A stretch of DNA of 64,000 nucleotides from Azadirachta indica. Taxonomy: Eukaryota > Streptophyta > Magnoliopsida > Sapindales > Meliaceae. The notes under the pieces are model-generated. The model made no database searches and was not told where the DNA came from. It saw only the letters and a list, made by a program, of their open reading frames with translations. Every line of letters begins with the position of its first letter. Position 1 is the first letter of the stretch. The position numbers and the translations under genes were made by a program. Shown piece after piece: positions 1 to 12,123 of this stretch. The DNA lies in assembly GCA_022749755.1 (NCBI GenBank), contig CM040450.1, positions 2,222,913-2,286,912 on the forward strand, in the 5' to 3' direction.

Positions 1-2463
1 AAATCAAACAGATGCTCCATTTCTCAGAAAGACAGAAAGAGTGAAAGGTCGATGACAAATAATATATTTGAAATAACGAAAGGAAAAAGAAAAGGCCACT
101 TTTAAGAAAATTCCTTCCTGAAAATATAGATTTTCTAAATGGTACCAACCTGCTTCCGATAGTTTCGGCCTCTACTGTTCTTGTAATACATTAATAGAAA
201 ACACTTGAGCACCATTGCTGCCTGCCGCACCAAAGCATCTGAAAGAAACTCATACTCTCTTAACATGATAAAGTAACATAAATAACAAGAATCCTAGAAT
301 ATTAGGCATACATTAAAAACATGTACAGCACATGTATATTTAGGAACACGATGCAAGCTGCATGTTCATACTCAATTCTAAAAACTTTTCCATAAAAGAT
401 ATCTTTTTTTTTTTTTTTTGAGTGGGGGTGGCAAATGATTTCAGAGAGACATTTTTTTAATTGAAACCGAAATAAAAAGTGCCAAAAACTAAAAAGAAAG
501 GAGCAACATTTTCATTTTCTCCCAAAAACGAATATTTGTATAACTAAGAAGACCACCAGGTCCCAAATTTCTTCTAATAATAAGCTTAGAATGATTGACT
601 ATACACAAGTAGCACAAATTAAATACCATCACTGGTAGCAAGTTTCTTCACCATGACACAGTAGAAAAAATAGAAAAAGTAATAAATAATGAACAAAAAA
701 ATACCATTCACCATGATGATGAAAATAGCATGCCAGAAAGGAGGTATGGATTTGGGAGGAAGCATGACCAATGGATACAAAAGATCATCATTTCGATACC
801 ACCAGTAAACACCAACCACATGAAGCATGAACGCAATTGAGATGCCAACCAGAATAGAGACCTTCCTCTCTCCCTGCAGCCACCAAAAATTGCTATGATC
901 AGTAAGTCCTAATTAATGACAGTACGAAAATGGAGGAAGCTTTTATCACTTCTATCTTCTAAGCAAGCAGAATTGGAATAAAGAATTACTTATTACAGCA
1001 CCTTCAAAGCTGTTTGTTTCCGTAGAATGTCATTTGACTTGAACATGACAGCAGCAATCCAAATTGTAACAAAGAAACCTGTGAGTACGTGCAGAAAAGC
1101 AAACATCACAAAGTAAACAATAATAATGGTTGAAAAGAAACTCCAAACATGCTAAGACTCAATGATAAATAACAAAACAAAGTTCTAAAAAGTGCCATTT
1201 CAGCCAACAATCTTTAATTCAAAAACCACAGTTCCAGTAGCTTCCTTAGTACCTCTCTCATCCTTTGATGTGAATCAACTTGGCAGGAGAAAAATGAAAA
1301 AAGGATGCAAAGGAGAATTATGGTATCAACCTTGACACAAATGGAAAGTTATTGTTAACTGTTTAAGTTGACAAGCACCTTAGATGTGAGAACTACATCC
1401 ACATTATTTCAAGTCTGTCCATACTTCTGCGCCCGCATATGATATATGAGTCTTTTAGGGGGAGTAGGAGAAAGAAAATAGTTTTACACCATATGCATTT
1501 AAGCAGAAGTCAGAATACTGACAAAACTAGAGGAACTATCATGTCATCACTGAATAAATAACCAATTAAAAAACTACTTAAAACTGAAAACCTGAAAAGG
1601 ACCCACCCAATGGCCATCAAAGGAAAATAAACATTTTTTGTAAGGTGGCAACCAGTACTCATTTGTCAATTGTGGCAACATGAAAGCATCAATAACAAAA
1701 ACAAACCCTTTTTTTTATTTATTCTGCCGCGATCTAACTCCTCCAATTTTTATTCATAATCGGAAGCTCCTACAGCATACTAAATTAGTTGGGAACGAGA
1801 ATTGAAAAGAATACCTTGCAAATGCTGGCGAATGAAGACAACCAAAAGAAGCAAAGAAAACGGCAGGACCTGTTCAATCCACCTAGCAGCCTGCTGAATA
1901 TCATATCTCTGATAAGATGAGTCCCTGCCATTAACTGCAGCTCCATCCCCAGCTTCTGTATCAGCATTTCCATTGGAAGACTGTGAAACACCTTCTCCAG
2001 CAGCCAGACCACGATCACTCCTACCATCTCCTCCCTGATTATCAGCTGCCAATGCCACAGATGCCACCTCACTCTGACCACTCACTTCCCTCACCTGCCC
2101 AACTACCATTCCTCCGGAGCCTTCCCTCTCATGTTCACGCTCCCCCGCCCCAATTATCCTAATGGCGACCTCACCATTATTCATATTGTTTACAGTAGAA
2201 TCATCAAGTCGGTTATGATTGCTAAAGTGAGCAGAAACGGTAGAATTAATTAAAGATTCTGATTCCTGATGACTCGACCTCGTTCTTAAAAGACCGGAGT
2301 ACTCTAATAATGTTGATATCGGAGCCTGAATTATGTTCGAGGCCGAAAGCATTCCATATCTACGTGAATTGCTACTTGTTCCAGACGAACTTCTATACGC
2401 GTCAGGATTTGCACCGGAAGCTTCCATTTCTCTTGAAGCCCTAACCCTAGCGGAGCCATTCAT
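1..2463 (-). CDS. RNFT1-like membrane RING E3 ubiquitin ligase (5' part; RING end beyond the left edge)
   Basis: Coding exons seen: 2463-1815, 1078-1002, 873-705 and 238-150, all joined in frame with GT-AG introns, giving 328 residues. The start is ATG at 2463; the ATG-less upstream extension of the frame begins at TTG and is not used. The first ~190 residues are polar, Ser/Gly-rich and probably disordered. A membrane region follows: [10 protein letters not shown] at the end of exon 1, a segment in exon 2, and two in exon 3 ([24 protein letters not shown]). Exon 4 carries [20 protein letters not shown]. This order matches plant and animal RNFT1/RNFT2 proteins, ER-membrane ubiquitin ligases with a C-terminal C3HC4 RING; the animal protein is linked to ER-associated degradation (family knowledge). 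The RING exons must lie left of base 1, so catalytic residues cannot be checked. A splice donor near 2691/2690 suggests an intron in the 5' leader. Confidence 0.85.
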
Positions 2464-2747
2464 TTCACGCACACAAAAAATATCCCACAATCAATCACCG
2501 GAAAAGAAGAAACAAAAAAAGGAAAATCAAAACCAAACAGCAGAAAGGAAGAAAAGAAAAACGAATGCATTGATTACATAACAGAAAAATTAACTTGCGA
2601 AAGAAGCAAACGTAGAATACAAAATTTACTATAAAATAAAAACGGATAAGGAACTAATCGATCATAATATTAATACATACCTTCGAAAGCGAAACTCCGT
2701 GGAAGAACGTTCGATTTTCAGATAAGAAGGAATTTCATTCGATCAAT

Positions 2748-2763
2748 AAACCCTAACCCTAAA
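2748..2763 (+). promoter_or_regulatory. Telo-box-like repeat in the 5' leader/promoter of the RNFT-like gene
   Basis: The bases read AAACCCTAACCCTAAA, two overlapping copies of the plant telo-box (AAACCCTAA). It lies about 285 bp upstream of the start codon, beyond the probable leader donor at 2690. Telo-boxes are common near the transcription starts of plant housekeeping and translation genes, where they bind Myb/TRB-type factors; the role here is inferred from position only. Confidence 0.45.
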
Positions 2764-2799
2764 TTCCGAAAATACGAAAAGTCAACCAAGCGAACGCCG

Positions 2800-5250
2800 A
2801 GAATTGACGGAACAGATTTGTAACGTAGTTAGCAGCTGCTGCTGTTAAATACGGAGCATTCCGGCAACAGAACATTTACCCGATCAAAATTAAAATGTGG
2901 AAACAGTAAGTGAAGTGGTGAATTGAAGAGAAACGTGTCTTTTTTTTTTTTTATAAAAGGATTCGTTCGTTTATAATTATTAGTTTATTATTATTTTCTT
3001 TCTTTTTCTCTCTTTGTTTCCTTTCTCGCTCTACGGAGGCGAGCGCAAGGAAGACAGAGAGAGAGAAGAGAGCAAATGACAAAATACCAGCTTAACTTTG
3101 TTTAATTTGGATGGGACCCACTCACTTTGAGCATTTCACCTTACAGTTGTAGTATTGTTTACATACTAGGCACCGAAAACTTACTTATATTTAATATGTT
3201 GTCCCTACGATCTAAATGGGCCAAATCCGAGGCCCGATAAAATCATTGAATTTATTTCTAGCCCATTTTCCAGTACAGCTCGGGCTGGCAGTGGCCGAAA
3301 AGCAATTCAGTTCGTCTACTAAATTTCATGGCTTCTCTTCTTGATAATTACACAAAACTACTAGTATTACTACTACACTGTGTGTTGTGACGAAAAGCAA
3401 GGCAATGTAGACAAATACTAGTCAAATTGGGAAATTACTCCATAAATACAACATAAATAAATGCTCACACATATTGTCAAATCAAATTTCCCTTTCAATA
3501 ACTTTTTCCACTTTATTTAGTTTGTAGCCTAACAATCTATCAAACAGATTACCCAGAATAAACTGATAACGTAAAGAACTATAATATAATATATAAATGT
3601 CTGTATTCCTTTAGTACGAAGGCAGATATTTCACATTCTTGTAATAATGTGTCAATAAAATTTAAGTAAAAGTTACTACAGAACAATCCCAAATATTATG
3701 ATAATAATTTTAATAGAAAGCAAGAATTTATTTAAATATAACTAGACAAATTATGTCACAATTTATAAAAATAAAAATATAAAAAAAAAGAGAGATTAAA
3801 AATGTTATTATCCCTATTATGAAATATTAGGAAGTGGACCAAAAAAGACAGCAAAGAACAAAAGTGACAACACACACACACACGCACACACACACACAAA
3901 AGAACACTAAATTGCTAGCAAGACGACGATGCTTCGTCACGAGCCGTGGTTAGTAAGAACCAAAATGGATGGGTCCTAAACTATTATTCTTGCTTTCCCT
4001 TGACTAGAAACTTCTAATTTGCGCCCCAAGATTTATAAACTGCGTATTTTTAGCAGTAAAATAATGGTATTTGGTCAATGTAGTTGTTTGTGCTTTTACA
4101 TTTTTGACTCGTCTAAGGTCTAATTCCGACTCGGTCAACTTTATTATATGGCTAATGAAGGTTACATTTTTAATTCGTTCATATATCACGAGTTTTAAAT
4201 TAATTATATATACAGGCTGACTTTACAATATAAAGACACAATTATTTTCATATAAAACTTTTACCTGTTACGGGAAATTAAAAGTTACCAGAATAGAATA
4301 GGCAGCCATGTTGTAGTGGCTGTTGTTGGGGAAGGAAGAGGGGGTCACGCGAAGGGCACGTGGGAAGCCGCGTAAGTTAGCAAGTATGGAGTATGGACCA
4401 ATACGTACGAGTACTCGTGGTCGTGGATGGTATGAGCTGGCAATAGCCTTTTTTTTTTTTTTTCTTTTTCCTCTCATTTGAATTTTTATTGAAAAACGAA
4501 GGCATTGAAGGAAGATTATAATTTCTTTCGTATTCAATTAAGGTTTTTGGCTACAACATCGTGTATATATATATATATATATATATACATATGATCAGAT
4601 TGATATTTATGGGAATGTTTAAAATTATTTATGAGAATGTTGTTGTTTATGAAGCTGCCCGGCTGGGCTGGCCCCCGCTCGTTTTGTTGTAACTTATTAG
4701 AAGGTTACAACATGTTATATGACAAAGACACATAACAATATTAATATCTTTCATTGATTTTGATTTTAAAAGAAGCATATTTATGTATATACTTGTGTTA
4801 CTAGTTCGTCGGCAAACGAGAAGATGGTTACGTAATTTTTTTTTTTTTAACAAAAAAGAAAGAAAGAAAGAAAGAAAGAGAATACTACACATACATGTAA
4901 ATTATGTATATTCTTTTAAACGATAAGATATCTCTTTTTTATAGAGATAATATTACTATTTTAACAAAATAAATTTTGGATAATACAAAATTAAAAATCT
5001 TTATCATTTAGATTATAAAAGATTATCATCAACAAAATTTTCATTAATATTTAATAGTAAGGGAGGGGTAGGGGCAAAAAGGGGAGGCCGAGGAAGAAAA
5101 GCATGTGGTGGGGGGTGGGGGGTTTGCAGTAACACCTGTGCAGTGGTGTTTGTAGCTGTAAAATAACACACAAAAGTAAGAAGTATATATAATGTATGTA
5201 ATGTATGTGTTAATGAATGTACATACATGATAATAAGGGAGTGAGCTAGC
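2800..5250. other. Intergenic spacer between divergent genes, no gene seen
   Basis: About 2.4 kb of AT-rich sequence between the RNFT-like gene (leftward) and the DUF1191 gene (rightward). It contains an (AC)n tract at 3869-3897, an (AT)n tract at 4564-4587, an AAAG-rich tract at 4855-4878 and a G-box core CACGTG at 4357-4362. The short open frames here are low-complexity (Lys-, Pro- or His/Thr-rich) and have no family resemblance. Both promoters presumably lie at the two ends of this stretch. Confidence 0.6.
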
Positions 5251-5319
5251 GAGTGAAGTCAAGTGTGAAGCGGCAATGCATTTATATAGTTGGCAAAACC
5301 CATTTTCATAATTCTTTTC

Positions 5320-6421
5320 TTTCTTTTCTTTTCTCTCACTTTCTTTCTTCTGTCTTCTTCTCTTTTCTCTCTCTCTCTCTCCATCTCTACTCTCTGCTAA
5401 GCTTATCTCCCCTCCCCCTCCCTCCTTCTCTCTCTTCTTCTCCATTTCCCATTACCGTGTTTGCTTCATTTCTCTTAATTTTTTCGTTAGAAGCAAAAAG
5501 TTTTAACCTTTACTTAGTATTGTTCGGTGAAGCTCTCTCTGGATCGAAAACCTATCTTCATTGTCAAATCAGGGAGGCACAATTACTCTGCTGGTCGGCC
5601 AAGTTTATTTGGGTTCTGCCTTTTTTTTATCGAAATGCTGCTGGTTCTATTCATGAGCGGATTGAGAAAGCTTTGATTTTTCAAACTCACCAGCTGTTTG
5701 CATGATTTACTGTGAGACAAGATCACGGACTGACAGTAAATCATGATTTATCTGAAGATTCTAGGGTTTTATGGCGAATAGATGTTGTGGGAGAACAAGT
5801 ACGAGAGAATATATCAGGTAGTAATCTCGTTGCTCACTCCAATTTTAGAAACTGTAATAATAATTATAATAATAGTAACAATGCCGGATTGGCGGCCGAT
5901 ATGAGGGGCGTTTTTCTTTTTTACTTACTTTGCTATTTAATTCTGTGATTATATCCTTAATTTCGGGCGTTATGGAGAAATGCTGGAGAATCATCAATCA
6001 TGTGTTTAGTTTCTTGGAGAAATTTGAAATGTTGCTGAAAAAAGATTCTATTTTGAGCACTTAAAGGCTTCTTTCACAAGGATTCCAAAAGAGAAAAGAG
6101 CTGCAACGGTTGAAACCTTCAAAGCTGCTTTATGCAATTTCGTGAGAGGGCGAGAGAATATATATATATATATATAACAACGGTTGTCACTGGCGACGTG
6201 ACAGCAACTATTGATTTGCTAATGCCAGAGGAGTTGTGATCTTGAAGCTTCTTTCAAGGGATTTACTGCACTATCTCCCTACATCTACGTTATTATTTGT
6301 TCTGGATCTGAGGTTTTCAGTGGTGTGTTTGGAATCTTTTAGTATTGTCTTTGTGTTGGTATTTTTACTGGAGGTATTACAAGGTTAATTTGATTGGTAA
6401 GTTGGAGGATTGGAAGCATCG
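5320..6421 (+). promoter_or_regulatory. Promoter-proximal CT-rich tract and long leader of the DUF1191 gene
   Basis: A strong pyrimidine (Y-patch-like) tract covers about 5320-5450 and probably marks the transcription start region. The ~1 kb from there to the start codon at 6422 has several short upstream open frames. It also holds a plausible leader intron: donor AG|GTAGTAAT at 5818 and acceptor TTTTCAG ending at 6320. If spliced, the leader would be about half as long. The exon structure of this leader is inferred from consensus only. Confidence 0.4.
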
Positions 6422-7366
6422 ATGGGACTTCTTCGGAGTCTCCCGATGCTTGTTTCTCTCATATGGTTATGGTTCTTCTTCTTGCCCAATGTTATGGCTC
6501 AATCAACCTCCGCTCGTGCTCTTGATGCTCTTCTCCAAGACTATGCTTACAGAGCTTTTGTTCGTCCCAGGACCGGTATTCCCTATGATGGGATTGTTCC
6601 ATCTAATTTGACTGGGATTAAGATTGCAGCAATGAGACTCAGAAGTGGCAGCTTAAGAACTCGAGGTGTGAAGATGTACAAAGAGTTTCATATCCCCAAA
6701 GGAGTTACTGAGCGCCAATATGTGGAAAGGCTTGTTTTAGTGTACCAAAATTTGGGCAATTGGTCTAATACGTATTATCAATTATCTGGATATACTTACT
6801 TGGCTCCAGTGCTGGGTCTTCTTGCTTACAGTGCTTCAAACTTATCGGCTACGAATTTACCAGAATTGGATATTAGAGCATCAGGTGATCCCATATCGAT
6901 CATCTTCCCGGATATGATGCCGGTTCCAGATGGATCTGTTCCCAAGTGTGTATGGTATGATTTACATGGTTATCCAAATTTCAGCAATGTGATATCTGGT
7001 AACACATGTTTAACCGTCCAACAGGGGCATTTTTCTATTGTTATAGAGTCTATAGCCCCCAGTCCAGCACCAGTCCCCTCGCCACCACCGCCAACCGGAC
7101 CCAGACCAAGTGGTAAAGGAAAGAAGAGCAAGTCGAAAGTGTGGATAATTGTCGGGTCTGTGGTGGGTGGATTAGCATTGTTGGCATTGTTGTCATTCCT
7201 GGTATTATGGGTACAGAAATACAAGCGCAGAATGAAAATGCAACAGATGCAAAAGGCAGCAGACGTGGGAGAAGCGTTGCAAATGACACCAGTGGGATAT
7301 ACAAAAGCACCGGCAGCAACGGTGACACGAACACAACCAGTCCTGGAGAATGAATACGTTCCCTAA
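6422..7366 (+). CDS. DUF1191 single-pass membrane protein
   Basis: One uninterrupted exon encodes 314 residues. I chose ATG 6422 because the upstream in-frame extension begins at TTG. Residues 1-25 form a signal peptide (LVSLIWLWFFFLPNVMA). A globular extracellular region of ~190 residues follows, with several N-glycosylation sequons and conserved DUF1191 features such as RAFVRPRTGIPYDG near residues 44-58 and the Cys-containing stretch PKCVWYDLHGYPNFS. A Pro-rich linker (PAPVPSPPPP) leads to a transmembrane helix at about 241-264, a basic stop-transfer KYKRRMK, and a ~45-residue cytoplasmic tail. The layout fits the plant-specific DUF1191 family (At3g08600 group, from memory). The family has no established biochemical function, and nothing here adds one. 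Confidence 0.9.
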   Translation: MGLLRSLPMLVSLIWLWFFFLPNVMAQSTSARALDALLQDYAYRAFVRPRTGIPYDGIVPSNLTGIKIAAMRLRSGSLRTRGVKMYKEFHIPKGVTERQYVERLVLVYQNLGNWSNTYYQLSGYTYLAPVLGLLAYSASNLSATNLPELDIRASGDPISIIFPDMMPVPDGSVPKCVWYDLHGYPNFSNVISGNTCLTVQQGHFSIVIESIAPSPAPVPSPPPPTGPRPSGKGKKSKSKVWIIVGSVVGGLALLALLSFLVLWVQKYKRRMKMQQMQKAADVGEALQMTPVGYTKAPAATVTRTQPVLENEYVP

Positions 7367-8098
7367 ATCCCACCAGTTTGGAATCTGTCCATAAAATGCA
7401 TTTGCATAAAGCTGTGGTTGCTGGTTGAGCTGCTTCCCTTGGCATTCCATTCTACAAGCATGCATATTCTTATTTAAGAAGCTCATTCATGTATTTCAGA
7501 AAATTCTTCTAATCACACCGTTTTTTGGTGGTGTTTTTTTTGTGTTTTTTTGTTTGGTCTTGGCTTAGGCTCTTGGTTGTAGTGTGGTGGGTAATATAGG
7601 ATTTTTATGTAAATCTTGTTATCGCTCACAAATCCTTCCATAGTTTTATGATTCATTTGTGTGTTCATGTAAACCCCAAAAGTGATTCTATTCCATGTGG
7701 TGAATTCAGTTGTCCCATTGACAAAAGTAATAAAAATTTTCATGTTCCTTTATTCATTTATTTATTTATTTCTCAAAAACTAGACAGCCCACAGTTTCAT
7801 TATAAATTAAATTCAATTAATTACACCCATCCTATGTCCAAATCTATCTATGTGATATGTCCAGTCAGATTGCAGTGATTTTCTGCAACAAGACTTTTTT
7901 GTTTGAAGTCCATATTAATTTTTAACTGTCACAGAAAAATATGGCAGGAGAAGAGAATCATTTCTTCTACTATGACTCGAAGCTCCAGAGCATCCAAAAT
8001 GGGGTTCAATTATATGTCTTTATTATTTATGTTATATTTTGTTGTTTGTTTAATTGGAAGTGCTGTAGTTGTCTTTGTCTTTTTTCTATATAACATTA

Positions 8099-8151
<53 letters not shown>
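8099..8151. repeat. (ATT)n microsatellite
   Basis: About 17 uninterrupted TTA/ATT units follow a T-rich stretch. It lies in spacer DNA downstream of the DUF1191 gene and has no coding role. Confidence 0.95.
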
Positions 8152-8937
8152 GTAAAGCAGCTTTATTAAAAAACATTTAAAAAATGATTAAACAAAAGTA
8201 TATATGCAATCACATCATGTATATTGGTATTAAAATAAAAAAAAAAGGAAGCCAACAAACAGTAGAAATAATAAAATAAGGAAAATTAAGAATGGAGCCA
8301 ACAAAGCACAAATGAGATTTCTTTTAATTTCCTGGAATCAATCAATCGATCGATCGATCAATGTGCTGCACGAACAAGAAATCAGTCGGTTGACGACATG
8401 CTGCTGTTACTAAAGGCTTCCAATTTGTATTTGGATTTGTTTAGAAAATTGTCAAGGGGCAATTGATTAATAGATTTGGGCATGTAATTTTAACGCAAGT
8501 CCAATTTTGAGGTTCTTTTCTACCGACTTTGGCTAGGGGCCATGTTCATGTTGTATCGGTAAACAAACTTATTAACAATGGTAATGATATGAAATTATGA
8601 ATTCAACGAAACTCAAAATATTCTTCTGCCCTTTAGCCCTGTTGCTTCAAAATCATAGCATAATTTGAATATGAACTTGAGGGAGCTTTTGTCTTTTGTT
8701 TTTGTTGTATTATGGAAACTAGAAATATTAAGTATGTTTGAAATTGTTGCATTTTAAAAGTAGAGTATGTGTATGTTCATTTTTATTTGAAATTAGTAAT
8801 TTCATTTTAAGGCAACCATCCTTTCACAACTACTTCTACTAGACATATTAACTAATATTTTATTAAGTGATTTCATATTTCATAGATAGCAGTCATAATT
8901 TTAAAATCAGAAAAACGTAGCTTAGACTTTTCAGTAT

Positions 8938-8964
8938 ACACACACACACACACACACACACACA
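8938..8964. repeat. (AC)n microsatellite
   Basis: About 13 perfect AC units in spacer DNA. A similar but interrupted AC tract lies at 3869-3897. Confidence 0.95.
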
Positions 8965-10194
8965 TAGTCATTGACTTATTGAAAGCTAAAGCTAGTAGTT
9001 TGTTGTGTATGGGGAAAAGAGTGATGGCTCATTTGTTAGTGAATGTGAATTTATTTTTGTTGGTTGAAGGTGGATGGTGGTGCGCATGGGAATCTAAGAC
9101 TGACGGCCAAGACTCTTTCTTTCTGTTGAATCAAATTTATTATAAAAAGCAAAGTGCAGCCGTTGGTTATGGTGAAGACGAAGACGAAGATGAAGATGAA
9201 AGACCTTCTTCTTCTCTTCATTTTGTATATCGGCTTCCATCGCAATAATTTTTCTCTTATTGTGACAAAAAACCCCCTCCTTGGCTTTCGCAATAAGGTT
9301 GGTTTTACTTTAAAATATGCTAATACCCGCAACGCCACTGACTTATACATACATACATATATATATATATATAGAGAGAGAGAGAACATTAAAAGATAAA
9401 TTTATAATTAATCGCAAGACACAAGAGGGTGCTCTCCTCATTTTGAAGTGAAGCTACAGTTATTGTGCTATGCTGCAGTACCTCAAATTGCAAACTAAAG
9501 CACAAACCTCGTCTGTTTGAAACAAAAACAACTACTATCATATCATTTTACTGTGGTTTCAGTTTTTAAGTGCTAAGTTTGCTTGGACTCGTAAAGAATC
9601 TAATTATTAACCACATGGTATGAATACGATAAAAGCAATCACTACCTAAAAAGTTTTTGGTAAATTACGTAGGATTGAATGGGATGCCACATGGTTCCTC
9701 CTAATTTCTGTCGGCGGCTTCTGTTGTATGCCTTTTGCCTAATCTCTCTCAATTACAACCAAAGTTTCTCAATTAAGTGGTCCATCTGTTCCCACCTGGA
9801 TTTTGCACCAACCAAGCCTTCTACTCCATGTATGTCCAAACCCTCGCTTTCAAGCTTCGGATTCTAAGCATTAAAACCTTCTCAACACACACGTATTCAT
9901 CTTACAGCTATTTTGTTGACATTCTCACTCACAAATAATATATATATTGATTACTGTAGTTGCTTGCAATTATTTTTCTGCCTAACAACCGTGAGCAATA
10001 GGTCACTATGATCTCAAAGCCGCCAAAGTTCTACAAACCAATTGCATAAAATGTGAATCAATTAGAAAGCAAATTCATTGTTGGACTACGTACTTTCTCC
10101 TGACAGCAGTTTTCAAAGCTTATGCGGTAGATTCGAATACAAAAGGATAAGTACATGGACAAGATGCGACAAAAACGAGAAATCAGATGGGTAC

Positions 10195-10229
10195 TTTATT
10201 CATCCTTCTTCCTTCAAGTCCAAAGCATC
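10195..10229 (-). other. Terminal-exon-like segment of unknown transcript
   Basis: On the minus strand a clean acceptor (TTAATGCAG) is followed at 10229 by ten codons reading DALDLKEEG and a TGA ending at 10200. An AATAAA poly(A) signal (10200-10195) overlaps the last base of the TGA. This has the look of the last exon of a minus-strand gene, or a distal alternative 3' end of the NDUFA1 transcript. I could not find convincing upstream exons between here and 12.0 kb, so the parent gene is unknown. Confidence 0.3.
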
Positions 10230-10234
10230 CTGCA

Positions 10235-11980
10235 TTAACAAAAGACCATAAGTTTCATGGTCAAAATATCACACACATGCACAAACCAAAATGAACAGAC
10301 ACAATGCCCCAGAAGATAAAAGGAAAGAAAGGGAAAAACAAAGAGGCAGAAAGAAGGGGCGTGAAAACTTCTAAAGGTGGTCAGAACGTAGTGGGACATC
10401 TTCTCTCTTTAAAGGTAAACATTAAAGCAGGTGGGAGTCTTTGCTAAAACCCATTATTGGACACACAAGCACGCACGCACATATATATATAATCACAACC
10501 CACATTCTAAGCACCCACATCCACAAGCAGTCATTTCATAGTAATCAAGATCTGAGAGAAAAGAAACCCTCAACTAAACTTCTAGTATCATAAATATAAA
10601 TCCTTATCCTTGCCACGATGTACAGAGTGCCTCAGACTACATACATGAAAATCTGGACCTTTTGCATGATGCAGCAACAGGATGCCCCTTTTCGGTGATG
10701 TTGTTGATTATATAACATTTATAAAAAGGAATAAAGTACAGAAAACAAGCATAGAAAAATTAAATGTTATGCAGGCCTCAAAATAAAGACGTTCAACAGC
10801 AACAGAACCTGATCTGTGCAAAAACAGTAAGTTATGCAGTGAAATAACCTTTGCTCTTTATAAAAGTTTTACTCAAGTCTGCATTTAGAACATCAAATTT
10901 TATTTAACTAATTAACCAGTTCCAGTTATCATTTACCTATGCTTAGATAATACATTTAAAGCCTTCAAAATTGAAGGAACCTTTTAACCAATAAAAGATA
11001 CAAGATCTTAATATCTCTCTTCTGGCACCATCAATTTTACAGTAAGCTTGCTCACCAGGGGCTCTTGCCTCTACCCTCAACCACGTACTTAACTAATCTC
11101 CTACTCTTCCTTGTCTCCATGAAATTCTGTTTCTATAATTCCTTTCACTTCATTAAATTGAAATTCAGGGTTATAACAAGGAGTCGAAGCAATACCCTTA
11201 ACAAAGGTGCAGGATGATGGGCACCTGCTGGCACTCAATAAAACCACAGGCACCACTGCTTCAGAAAAATTTATGCCAATTACTGTAATAAGTGCCAAAT
11301 GAAGACTGACTTCATCTACTTATTCTACCTTTCTACACTGAGGAAAATTCAAAAATTTTGAATAATGATTTGAGAAAAATAAAGCTACTTCTTCCAAATT
11401 TCTATTGATGATTGGAAATTCTTGAAACTTAATTTATAGCATCTTAGCCTTGACATTAAATGGCTGGAAAAATCCAATATACTAACACTAGAAATAAACA
11501 GGAGAATCAACCTACTATGCTTGACTGCACTATTTAGAATAAAGAACTTCTTAAAACTGAAACCTTTACATAAGGAAGAGAAGGGGGTTGGGGGGGCGTG
11601 GTTTGGGGGGTTCTCCAAAGGCTTGGGAGATTAGAAGAAATCCAGATCATCCAAAAGTAGATTTTCCTCTTGAATGAGGATTAATGTAGGTGATGATAAT
11701 TAGAAGCAAATGCTTTTCCAGATAGCGCTAATAGAGTACAATTGAACCAGAATTGCAAAAGAAAGAAGATAACGATGAGAGAGATTGTGAGGAGCATCTA
11801 TTGTGTGTATGTGACTGCATGCGTATACATATGTGTGTTTGTGTGAAAGAAAGAGAGGGAGATATCAGATTTGCTGAAACAGGCAAAATAAAAGGAGAGC
11901 ATAAAAATGGTTACGTAGTCTAAGAACACCATGAATGCACTGACATGCTAAATCTGCTATCATTTTCTAAGTAAGAAATC
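10235..11980. other. Spacer or long intron, no coding exon recognised
   Basis: About 1.7 kb between the terminal-exon-like segment and the probable 3' end of NDUFA1. Composition is AT-rich with a G-rich patch near 11585-11615. The minus-strand open frames at 11101-11298 and 11385-11618 are not recognisable and lack exon signals. It could be intronic if the element at 10.2 kb belongs to a longer minus-strand transcript. Confidence 0.4.
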
Positions 11981-11984
11981 AAAA

Positions 11985-12123
11985 ATTTCTCGTTTATTAA
12001 AACCACCAGGCAACATCAAATTTGATCTTCAGGACGCCAACCTCCATCCTTCTTCAGAACATTGTACATCAAGATTATCCATGACCCACATATTTGCAAA
12101 TGCATTGCAGTTTCCATTACTTC
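11985..12123 (-). other. Probable 3' UTR exon of NDUFA1 with poly(A) signal
   Basis: The acceptor TACTATAG on the minus strand opens an exon at 12123 that runs to an AATAAA signal at 11998-11993. A strong donor (TG|GTATTTTT) lies only a few bases after the NDUFA1 stop codon at 12749, so the two can be joined by an intron of about 620 bp. The segment has short open frames on the minus strand, but they match nothing I know. I read it as untranslated. Confidence 0.4.

Larger units (their letters stand above)
7500..10190. other. Intergenic spacer, no gene seen
   Basis: The left end should hold the 3' UTR of the DUF1191 gene. The rest is AT-rich spacer with an (ATT)n run at 8099-8151, a GATC-rich palindromic patch near 8345-8360, an (AC)n run at 8938-8964 and an (AT)n/(GA)n patch near 9357-9385. 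Open frames at 8979-9248 and 9154-9399 are low-complexity readings of the same DNA in different frames and are not convincing. Confidence 0.55.

Noticed and set aside
2464..2490. Nine-residue N-terminal extension of the RNFT-like protein
   Set aside because: The extended frame starts at TTG, not ATG; the first ATG in frame is 2463.
5044..5445. Minus-strand open frame of 133 codons
   Set aside because: It is the antisense of the CT-rich promoter tract, giving only Lys/Glu/Arg low-complexity protein.
11101..11618. Two minus-strand open frames
   Set aside because: No recognisable motifs, no matching splice signals or poly(A) signal, ordinary length for chance frames.
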